Source: Cornus controversa
Lineage: Eukaryota; Streptophyta; Magnoliopsida; Cornales; Cornaceae
Direction of reading: 5' to 3'
NCBI GenBank assembly: GCA_026545225.1
Contig: CM048852.1
Location: 56,799,146-56,863,145 of the forward strand
Length of the DNA: 64,000 nucleotides
Shown in pieces: positions 38,947 to 50,100 of this stretch. The translations under genes and the position numbers were made by a program. Under the pieces are notes generated by a model that worked only from the letters and a program-made list of their open reading frames with translations, ran no database searches and was not told the DNA's origin. The number at the start of each line of letters is the position of its first letter. Position 1 is the stretch's first letter.

Positions 38947-41900
38947 GGGTAAATATCACTGACACCCCCTGAGGTTTGATATATTGTCACACGACTACAA
39001 CTTTGTATAATTTCGTCACCAACACCCCCTGTCAGAATTTTTAATTTTTTAATAAGTGAAATGTCCTGACTACCCTTGATTATTTAAATGAATTTTAATA
39101 CAAAAATATCAAAATTAGGAAATGACAAAACTATCCCTCATGACTGCCACTGTTTTTGTCTCTCATCTCCTCCTCCAACCACAACCACCGCCACCAACCA
39201 TAACCACCACCCTTAATCACAAAAAAATAGCTCTCATTATGCTTGTTGTATATATATATAACCCAAAATCCATGTTAACCCTTAAATTTAGCACATCCTC
39301 AACTCCGGATCACAAAGGATGAGAGGGAGAGACTGTTATGGTTCACTGAGAAGCAACCAAAGAGAAAAAGAGAGAGATCTCGAAACAAAAACCTTCTTGT
39401 ACACATTTCATTCATTCTCTATATATCTCAACCACCAAACTATAAATTCTAGGAATGGTAGAACAACCACAGAGACGAGCACAACGACCTCTTCCTCAAT
39501 AAATCCAAAAATCCTACCTGGTTAATAGTCTAGATCCGCACTCGTCAACTCTTTTAAGTCTGTTTCTTGAAATTACAGTAAATCGCCAATTATTTCGCCT
39601 ATTTGACTAGTGGTTTCATCTCCGTACTTTGAATCATCAATCATCAAATCACTACTTCTAAATATGATATTTTGCAGAGTTTTGCTATCAGTCCTCATCT
39701 GATTATTTGTCACGCTTCAATTTTTTATACCCAAGTCGATATAGGAAATAGAGGTGAACAGTTCACTCATTACCACATGTCATCACTAAACATGCTCTGA
39801 TACTCAGCTGTCACGCCCCAATTTTCAACACCCAGAAGGGCATGAGAAATGGGGGTGATTAGAAAAATCGGTTTAAATAAAAAAAAAAAAGAAATTCTCA
39901 ATGGAAGTGAAATATTTGGATGAAACTCAATTCATTAGAAAGTATGCCTCGAGATAATCAATTTCAAAAAAATAACCACCTAAATCAAGTTTAAGATGAC
40001 AAAGATATGCCCCTTTCAAACTTTCTTTCTTTTTTATAATCGAGAGCAGTATTTACCCCTTCAGAAAGCTCAAAACAGCTTTGCTCAAAACAGATGACGT
40101 CTTTTGGAAAGGCAGTCGACTGTTTTCACCTGGGAACCTTTATTTTCATGTATCATCTACTTATATTCACACTTTTAACCCATAACATATAAATATACCA
40201 AGTCATAATCATTAAAACATCGTCTAAATGGAAACATGATTGAAAAAAATAATAAACATTGGTCTAAAAGTCGTCATTCAAGGCATAAGTGGTTATATAC
40301 AATTTTTTTAAAAATGGAACCTCATAACACATAACCAAAAGCACCTAGTCCACATCCTGGACATGTAATTATAACAAAAACAACCAAAAGAATGTTCTTT
40401 TAACTCTAAACCTAATTTATGGTTGATCATCATTGGCAACCTCCTTGTCATACCCTGAAATTGTTAATGTAGGTGGATGAACAATGTTCAACGGGCTCAA
40501 GATAATATGTTGTGCAATCCGTTCAAGTTCACATTTCATATCAATACATAAACACAATTCAACATGCATGGCCTAGCTACATGTCATGTTTCCTAGCATT
40601 CTAGTCAAAACCAAAACTTTCATATCACATGGCATAAACATCAAGATGCTTGACAACTACAAAAGTTCAATTTAAACATGTAACAATACACAATCTCGTC
40701 ATATATATAACATATAATTCACGCACAAGTTCAACAGAATTATGATAACAACCAATTCAAACATAAACCCAACACAAAATCACATTGCTCTCGGAATTGT
40801 GCTCACACCCACACACACAAACAAGATATGCACCAAAGCCCTATACTTCAAGTTCTTGGTTATTACGGGCTACTAACCCATGTGGTGAACAACCATCTTA
40901 TGCAAGTTTGAGGTATTTCAACCCTTGAGGATATGTTCCCTATTTACTTTGTCATGAGACATTCCCGATATATCACCCCCACACACAAAAAAATATCACG
41001 TTTTGCATGTACATTCACAAGTATCGATGCATTGCACATATTTCATGTCCTATATTCATTTCTAGCATATCATGCAAAAAATCATATTGACACAAGCATA
41101 CCTCTAACCTTTTTCACAAAATTTACCTTAAGACTATGTATTCAACTCATCACCAAAAATCCCATATATGCAATATACTGCACATAAGGCATATATTAGC
41201 AATTCATGCATTCTATATCATATACCAATCCAATGAAACATATATATATCAATTTAAAGTAATGATTTCATCCTAAAGTCTCACATAATCATATATAACA
41301 TGAAAACATCTATTTTATACTTATAACATGAAATTTAACTTGAAATGAAATACATAACACACACCCCCTACTTTACGTGATGAAATTCACAAGACTTCAA
41401 ATCACCCAAACCACCAAAGTATTCAAATCACGTATTTGAACCGATTAGAGTGAAGAGGATCATGCAAGGAACAACTTTAACCCTCCACTAACACTCCAAT
41501 CCAACTCCAAAGCCTCCAAATATTAGAGAGAAGAAATAGATCCCAAAATTTTCCACCGGACCCAAATGCTACGAATCAAATTTTCAATCCATAGATATCG
41601 TAGAAAACATCAAGGTGAACAACAATGATGTTTAAAACTTCTTCCAAATCCAAACCTAGGGTAGAATAATTCTAGAAAGAAGGGAGAGCTTGCAAGAGGA
41701 AGATATAGAGAGAGAAAGGAAAAGACTAAATGAAAAATATGATTTTCTCTACTTAATGACTATACATATCATATATCTATCTTTTCTTGCAAGACTAATC
41801 AACCCTTGCAACTAAGTCCCTCAACCCTCTTAATAATGTTCCTTGTTACAAGATATTTATCGTAACATACTAACATTATTTTCTCTCTTCTTTTCACTTA

Positions 41901-42681
41901 AGTCATTAAAATAATATCACATTGACCCGACCTCTACTGAAAGAACTCGAACACATCTTTCGGGTCACCCGATCCATCCCGGGTCCCATGCTCGTACCAA
42001 AACATGATAAAAATCCTATAACTTGAAATTACACATGTTTAAGAAAATTTTCATGCTAAATCATATTTAACACATAACTAAATTAAAATAATTACTCGGG
42101 GCTCTACACTATTCCTCTGCCCTGTATCTGACCCATCATCACGAAATCACAATCTCTGCCTCTACCTTTGGAAGGTTAGGTTTAGTCCCCATCTAACTGG
42201 CGGGGCTGTGAAATGGTGGTGGTGTTGCTTGGTTTATTTATTTGAGAATCTCATGTGTGGGGGTGGGGTTTTCTAGTGAGTTGTTTTGTTGAGAATTGGT
42301 TTGTTCCATGTGTGAAGTGGTGGTGATGGTGAGTTATGTTTATGTGAGAATTTGTTAGATATATAAACATATATATTTATATAACTAATAAACATATAAT
42401 ATGTATATATGTACATCTTTGTAAAGTGGAGAAGAGAGTATAGATTTGGGGTAGGAGGTTATTTTGGTCAAGTAATATTAGTTACAAATGGTTACTTTGG
42501 TAAATTCAACATTCAAAAAGTTGACTTCATAAGTCAAGGGGCAAACATGTCATTTTATCATGAAAAAGTGTACGGACACGATGTACTTTTAACAAGAGGA
42601 GGGTGTTTGTGAAAGAATTTCACGAAATTGTAACCGCGTGACAATACATCAAACCTCAAAGGGTGTTAATGATATTTACCC
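38947..42681. mobile_element. Inner terminal-inverted-repeat element, Mutator-like
   Basis: The left end gggtaaatatcactgacacc and the reverse complement of the right end, gggtaaatatcattaacacc, match over at least 60 bases (through gaggtttgat and attgtcac). Sequence further in is also partly inverted-repeated. Flanking bases are A-rich and only weakly match as a 9-bp duplication. There is no transposase. Most of the interior is occupied by a probable LTR (39809-42108). Confidence 0.6.
39809..42108 (-). mobile_element. Probable solo LTR or LTR remnant (2.3 kb)
   Basis: The segment begins TGTCACGCCCCAATTTT and ends GGGGCTCTACA, matching the TG...CA form. On its left is catgctctgatactcagc, which on the minus strand resembles a tRNA primer-binding site leading inward from an LTR. 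A second start-like phrase (tgtcacgcttcaattttt) lies about 100 bases to the left. No internal coding sequence remains. Long LTRs of this kind occur in plant Ty3 elements. The assignment is tentative. Confidence 0.45.
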
Positions 42682-42850
42682 AAAAATTATTTAGATTTTT
42701 TCTTTTATTTGCTAACTACAAAAGGAAGCACTTCTATAATAATAAAAAATAATTAGAAACATAAAAAAATAGAAGGCCAATATAATTTTATCAAACTCTT
42801 TTTTTTTTTTTAAATTTTTATTTAAAAAACACTATACTAATAGAAAAAAA

Positions 42851-42970
42851 GTCGTACTCAGTGCACAAAACTCTTGCTTGAGCGAGGTGGATGTCAATAA
42901 ACCTTACCCTCATTTTTGGAGAGGTTGTTCCCAAGTCTTGAATTTGCGACACATCGTTTTGGACGAATGC
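42851..42970 (-). mobile_element. Au-like SINE, diverged, in the right inverted arm
   Basis: On the minus strand it reads attcaagacttgggaacaac, then atgagggtaaggtttattga, then cacctcgctc, ending gtgcactgagtacgac. The same order of phrases occurs at 62628-62786. It interrupts the right arm of the large inverted repeat. Confidence 0.6.
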
Positions 42971-44116
42971 ACTTTTATTTAAAAAAACTTAAATAAAGTT
43001 TTATTAGTCTTTTATTTTATTTTTTTATGTTTCTAAACTTATCATTTAAAAATTCTATCTAATTATTTTTATTTTTTGAATTTTTAGAAAATACTATATT
43101 TATAGAGAAAATGGCATAATGATCATAATAAAAGATATATATTTCATTATAATTTTGTCAAAGTCTTGATGAAGTTATCTACTTTTATAATATGATGAAC
43201 TTATTTGCTCCCCACTTTTGTAAGATGACGAACTGATTTGCTAAATTAGTCCGGAGTGTTTTTGCACATTGAGAAAACTTCTGTGTTTTTTTTTTTTTTC
43301 ACTTTTGCCTTTAGAAAGGACATGGGAAGAGACAAAGCTCAAAGCCTTTGGAGCACTCTATGTTCTCTGGGTGGTTAGCATCTTTCAGACTTTTCAATGA
43401 AGAATAGCAGAAGAAGTTACATGGGTTTCTGGATGATAATTCAAATTCTCTCCTTGCATCCCATGACCAAAATTCTCTAGGGAAATGGTACGTTTCAATA
43501 TTGAAACCAACAGTGACGAACAAATAATGGTAATTTCATTCTGAAATACAATAAAAAGTAATTATCACATTATTACTGTTGGGTTTGCAATTTTCAGATG
43601 TCATTTTGTAAAACAATCTAAAAAGTGTAGCAAAACAATAACCCATCTTTCACCTATTACAATTCCAAACTCCAACAATATGTTGACTGACTAACAAGAA
43701 AATTCACACCACCACATGTATATACTTTGTCACAAATAAAAACCAATTTTCAATTTCAAGTCTTAAAAGAGAGTGAAGCCAAACAAGTGAAGCATACGTA
43801 AATAAAATAAGTTAATAATAGAAAGTATATAAAGTAAAAGCAGAAGTTTATAATGTACATCATCAACATGGCAGGTTAATTTATACTGGGTCGGGGCATA
43901 TACGCTTCAATCAAACTCCTAAGATTAAACTCGCATATGATTTTAAGGTACATCAACAGAAAAGAACAGTGATAAAAAAATAAAAAATATCTGGTCCAGT
44001 AACAAGCATAATAACCAGAGGAATAAACAACAGTTATTGCTAACCACCATGCATCTACTAGATACAAACCCCAAACTGAGTAATATTTCATCGAACAATA
44101 CATCAACATATAAATT

Positions 44117-47100
44117 TCAAGTCAGGTCATCCTCCTCCAATTCCTTCTCCTTCAGAGTTTCCTTCACCCTCAACAAAAGGGTGGTCTTCCAAGCATCCTA
44201 CAAAGTAGAATACTTAAGACTCAGATGCAACTTGAGCAACTTCAGCCAACATTCACAAAGCAGTCAATAAAAAAATTAGGCTTAGCGATTTAGAGGAATG
44301 GGGACACCAAAAGTGTAGCTATGTAAGTTCTCCTGAAAAACGAAGGTGATGATGATGGATAAAATAAAGGAACTAAATGTTCAAAATGAGGCAATCAACC
44401 AGTGAGTACCAGTTGTCATAGAAGGCAAAGCAAACTTGCAATTCCTTCAGTATACCATAATGGACATGCCGAAGTAGAAGAACATGGAATAAAAGTGTAA
44501 CAGATGTGCTCATCACCATTAGCAAACGGTCAATTCTAATGGCATTTTCACCATTAACATTCTGCTAAAGTCATTTGCAGTATACATGCCCGACATTCAG
44601 GTAAGAACTTATAATGGGTTAATTTGTCCATGATTTTGTGCAGTTCATTCTCTCAAGGCAATGGAGACAAGGTAAAATGTCATGGTAAGTCAAATTTCGC
44701 CTCATCTTTTGCTCTGACACTCACTAGTGGTGCCACATCTAACCAAAAAAACAGCAATCTGAACAAAATTCTAATAATAATAAATAAAAAAAATTGAGCT
44801 TGGTTTGTTTATATATATATATATATATATATTATTTTGTGTGTGTGTGCGCGTGCTTACGTGCACCTGTGTGAATTAAAGAGAAGGGGTTTCAGGTTCA
44901 CACTTCCCTCACTTCTGACTTGCCCAGTTTATATGAACTATGAATATATTCCAAAAGAAGGTAATCATTACATAAGAGAGGCACCACATGCTAAACATAA
45001 AAAATAAGAGAAACTTAGAAAAGAAGGATGTAGGATATTTTGGTTTGACACTATTTCACATTCAAAAAGAATGAAGCTACGCCAGAGTTAAACTTGGAAA
45101 TAGAAGTTCCACTTTCATTTCTCAGTGAAGTAAGACCAAGCTCAAGAGCTTATGATCCTAAGTCAGAATGAAGCTACTCTACCTTGTGCTAGGTTATTGC
45201 ACTAATCTCCAAATCATTTTAAGTCTCCTGATTTTCAAGGTAATAGTTTGTTGGGAATGGATTCTCGTCCTCTAAGCATTATGTTAGGTCAATAGGACTT
45301 AAGTTGGCAAATTTCATTCAAAATTTAGATTTTGTACTTTTATTTTAGCTTTTGAGTGGTATTTTCAAAGTGAGTTAGATTAATTGTGTTATCTCAGTTT
45401 AAAGGATAAAAACAGAATTTGAAGCTACATCAAAGGGCAAAAAGGTAATAATTATGCACTCACCAAAATTAAGGTTCACACTTCACATTCATGTGTGTAC
45501 ATATAATTAGGGCTTTAAAATAACATGTTTTCTTTTCCAAATTCCTAATCTTAAAGGACAAATCACTTCGATCAATCGAAGGCTATTGGTCATATTTTGA
45601 TCAATGGAATCATGTGAAATTTAGTATCCAAATTAAACTCAAACACTTGCAACCCTCAATCTATGATAACTATATACTCTATAGAAAGACCATATATGTT
45701 CTGAAAACTAATGCAAGCAATATATTACTATCTTTGAGCATACTTAGAGCATAGATAGCATTCTTCAGCATGTTATAGCAATTTATTGCTAGAGTTTCTT
45801 TCTTTCACATACATCACCACTGCGTATCAGATGGTGAGAGTATGGTTTAAGTGTTGATCATCAAAATCCCAGTGCTACTGCTACCAGAAGTAATAGATAC
45901 CAAAGTGCTTCTACACAACAAACATGAAGCTTGGATGATCAAAGTGCTACAAGAAAAAACAGATTGCATGAGCAAATCTGTTGACTAGCAACACAAGAAC
46001 TCTAAGTAGAATCAGGTAGAGCCCGGCTGCAGCAGCTAATGGGGAGGGAGGACGAAAAAGCCCTAGTAGATTTGTGTAACCTAATTGTAAATCTCATTCC
46101 GGTAGTAGATTTGATCAGCTTGGGCTAGATCCCATGATTTTTTCCTTTTGGATTTCCACGTAAAAATTTCTGTGTTCGTGTGTGGTGGATTTACTTCATC
46201 TTTATGCTTTATACTTCTACATATCTACAAACATGAATGAATTTTTGCATGTACTTTTTCGTTGGTCAAATTTTAAAATTCAAATGAATTTTTACATTTA
46301 CCTTTTAGTTAGTCAAAATTTGAAATTCAATTAATAATAGTTTAGTTTCAAAAATCTATTATGGTTCATTATTTTAGTTTTCAAGACTTATTCACCACCT
46401 CTAGGTCTAGATAGCACCTTTCCACATTCTACATCAGAGCATAGGGTTACGGTCCATAGATTCTTCACACTCCAATGCTCTTATATTCACTTATCTTAGA
46501 CCTCACATGATTATGGCTAGACGACATAGGAGAGGCCAGCTCTAACTCACATAAAAAGAGTGAAACTAAAAAGTCAAACTTTGAAATTTTGTTGGAATTA
46601 TATTCAACCATTGATCTTGTTTTTATTCGTAAATCCTTATCATAGTTAAAACCATGGTTTGCAATCTCAGTCGTAGACACGATGTAATGGTTACATAATG
46701 GAATCGGTTATTGCAGTCGTGATTTTTTTTGACCTCGCACATAGGAGTCAAAATGCACCGATACACAACTTTTTATGATATAATTCAATAAAAATGGATG
46801 TTTAGTGATTTTTAAAAAACCATTTAACACAAGTAATGGCCATTTCATGAATTTATGTCATTGTCGTTATTAAAAATTGTTAGTAATTATATTTTTTAAG
46901 AAACTAATGACTGAAAATAAACTTAAGTATGAAATAAATAAAAACTAATCATACCATATATAACATATGAGAATAAAAAAAAATAATATGAATTAAAAGT
47001 ATTATTTTGTCTACATATAAAATAAACTAGGAATATAATATGTGATTTTATGATAAATATATAAAAAAAAATAAATATATAATATGTGCTTTTATGATAA

Positions 47101-50100
47101 ATATATAAAATAAACTAAATATATAATATGTGATTTTATGATAAATAATAATGTCTTATTTACAATAATGACAAGTTAAAGGGTCTTTATTGAATAAATA
47201 TGGAAGTTGTCGAAATAGATGAGTAAAGGTTTTCATTAAAAAAAAATAGAAATTGAAAAGAAAAGGCAGAAGTTGAACAGGTTCCCACTTTTCAAGAGAG
47301 TTCTCTCGCGTGACTATGCTCCATGTGACTATCTTGGGATAAGGTAAATCCTTAAACAAAAGGAATAGCAAACAAAAATGGAAGAAAAAAAGTGGAAACT
47401 GAAACGCGTACGAGAATAGCTCCGGTGGCAGAGACAATCTCATGAAGAAGGCCTTCCATTAAGTTTTTCAGACTGCATTTTTGCCTCTGGAAATTGAATC
47501 GCAGAGATATTTTTTTTTCCCTCTCTTCTTCTTCTTCTTCTTCTTTTTCTTCCTTCTTCGTCTTCTTGTAAATGTGCAGCAACAGTCAAGTGACGTCACC
47601 TCGCGAACCGGACACTTCTAAGAAGCATCTGTTACAGCCACAAACCGGCCGGTTCTGATGTCTGTAATGTGTCCCACCGGTATTTCGGCCTGAAACAGAA
47701 CCGGCCGGTTCAGTGAACCATGGTTAAAACTGAAGATGAGTCCCTAAAAAATAAGATGAATTTCAAGGGTTGATTCCACACCTCATCCATAACTTGTACT
47801 TTGAACCATGAGGCCGCCCCAGTTAACTGGATTTCAATTTTGGGCCTAAGGCACTTTCCATGAGAGAAAGAAGCTAACATTTGAACCACCTTTTTATTGA
47901 GTTCGACACCAAGTCATGAACTCCTACTTGTAACTCTTGGTAGATAAGAACTTACTGCCATTTGAAGTGCTGCCATAACAATTATCTTTTGCGAGTGACC
48001 TACTAAAGCTTTCGGCAAGCCATTTGTTCCAAGTAATTTAGTACCACTTGAACTCTATCATTGGTTTATGCATAACTTGATGCTGTGGGACTGGTTTTTC
48101 AGTTTCATTTTCACTATAGTTGTTTGTGACTGAAAAGTTGTTAATATTTCAAGCAAGACACTACCATTTCAGAGCCATTTCCACATACGGTAAATACTGA
48201 CATGAGAACAATAACCAAACTGTTAGGAGAATAACATTATAGGAGTGATTTAAGCCCTTGATAGAATATTGATTGGAGTGATTCATGGGATTGATTTTAG
48301 TGATCTTCCATCAATATATTTTTCATATTTATCACATGTTTGTATTCTTTCACTTATAAATAGAAGTGATCATTATAAACAAAATTAAGAAAGAATATGA
48401 TAAAAGTCATGTCGTGGATGTAGGTCGTAGTGGCCGAACCACGTTATACTCTTGTGTTTTTCTTGTTTAATTTCTCTCTTTGATTTTATTTTTTTTATCA
48501 ATATGGTATCAGAGCAGGTTTACCGTACACTACTCTAGACTTGTTCGGCTCTCCTCTATCTCGCTTGAATTTTGTGATAAGATATACTCGTCTCAGATCT
48601 TCGAATCTACTCGTCACAAATCTCTAGATCAACTCATCTCAGACTCTCAATAACTTCGTGTTTTGTTTCAAGTTGGACACTTGAGTTAAAATCTCCGTGT
48701 ACCAACTTGAGGAGTGTGTTGGGAGATATCATTATAGGAGTGATTTAAGTCCTTGATAGAATATTGATTGGAGTAATTTAGCGATCCTCCATTAATATAT
48801 TTTCTATATTTATCACATATTTGTATTATTTCACCTATAAATAGAGGTGATCACAGTAAACAAAATGAAGAGAGAATATAATGAAAGTGATGTAACCTTT
48901 TGGGCTTTGTGTGCCGTGGATGTAGGCCGTAGTGGCCGAATCACATTATATTCTTGTGTTCTTCTTGTTTAATTTATCTCTTCAATTTTATTTTTTCTCA
49001 ACACAAACAATTCATCATCACCCTTGTCTTTATTCCATATGAATGAGGTTGGCCATATCTCTTTTTTCCCTTCTCTATTACAAGCCACATCTCCTATTAT
49101 ATTTAACTTTTTAAAATTATTTCTAATCACTTCATCTTTGCCTCTTACCTTCTATGCATAAAAATCTTACTATTCTTACTGGTGCATCTATGCGTCTACA
49201 TTGTATATGTCCATACCACCTAAACCTATTCTCTTAGGCGCCACCATTATCTGATCCAAACTGAAGTTTAGTCAAAACCTTTGAGGTCAATGACAAGTTA
49301 AACTGCATCAATCTATTTGCATTTTTTTTAATCCACATTTCACTTGATTGAATCACAATGCAACACATCAGAGGAGCCCGGCCACCAGCACGTATACCAC
49401 CTCATTATAATCTCGAACAAGTTATATATTCTTAACAGTGTTTCTATAAAACAAATGATGGAAGGCCAAGTAATAGTAGAAGAAGACGGACTTCCCATAT
49501 GATTCTGGAAATGAAAATAAGAAGATTTCAGTGGCAGAAAGAAATGTACCAGTGGAGTCATGCTATCAAACTCCTTAATAACGTCAGTAAATTTTGCAAC
49601 ATCTTCCTCATCAATAGCAGAAGCCAAGTCCTGACATATTAGAAAATTATTACATTTTAAATTATTAACTACCTAACTGTATGAAACAAAAGAAATAAAA
49701 GACTACAAACCACTAGTTATTTCTCTTTAATATACGGTCAGAGATGAAAAGAAGAATTGAAAAAATGCATGAAAGCAAAATTCAAGAAAATGACATGCCA
49801 TAATGTTTGAAGCTTCCACTTACAGCTAAAAATTTGTACTCCCGTGTTCTTGAAAAATTCGGATCTAAGTCCTGCACAACCAATTATTTTTTTTAAGGAT
49901 TTCCATTATTGGGTAAAATATAATTATGCTGAAGAATATCAAAACTTCAACCTGATATCGCTCCAATGAGTTGGTTGTTGCAACAACATCGCCTTTGCAG
50001 AGTTGGCAAAGCCCAGCATTAAGAAGATGTCCTTTAACTCCATACTTTAGTAAATTAGTGTTGAGTGACTGCCGTGCTATCTCTTCATAAATCTTAATTG

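Larger units (their letters stand above)
38630..43150. mobile_element. Large inverted-repeat (foldback-like) structure
   Basis: The left arm (about 38630-38860) matches the reverse complement of the right arm (about 42780-43150) through matched phrases: tctctataaatata, aagtttagaaaca and aactttatttaag, then atagtgttttttaaat and agagtttgat. Identity is roughly 80% by eye. The right arm is split by a SINE-like insert (42851-42970). The space between the arms is mostly filled by a separate inverted-repeat element. The family is unknown and no transposase is visible. Confidence 0.55.
35542..44116. other. Intergenic region between the ligase and alpha-SNAP genes
   Basis: This region is upstream of the ligase gene and downstream of alpha-SNAP. 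About 35542-35760 is comparatively GC-rich and probably holds the ligase promoter and leader. The rest is LTR-like sequence (about 36.1-38.6 kb) and the nested inverted-repeat structure (about 38.6-43.2 kb). About 43860-44116 should be the alpha-SNAP 3' untranslated region. No complete host gene was found. Confidence 0.6.
44198..49549. other. Last intron of alpha-SNAP (5.35 kb)
   Basis: This intron holds a TA run passing into GT repeats (about 44808-44851), a possible copia LTR end (to 46426), a very AT-rich block (46860-47160), a CTT microsatellite (about 47521-47550), the TRIM at 48221-49003 and a LINE tail at 49009-49260. I see no other gene. Confidence 0.75.

Noticed and set aside
36080-43330. 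Possible very large element bounded by ggcaaaagtg on the left and its complement on the right
   Set aside because: The match is only about 10-15 bases and the intervening sequence is explained by several separate elements.
43311-43523. Minus-strand 70-codon frame with gene-like composition (ETYHFPREFWSWDARREFE)
   Set aside because: I recognise no family, and no splice-linked neighbours or start context support it. It could be a captured exon fragment, but it stays unassigned.
47352-47582. Minus-strand frame rich in Lys and Glu
   Set aside because: It is the translation of a CTT/GAA microsatellite within the alpha-SNAP last intron.
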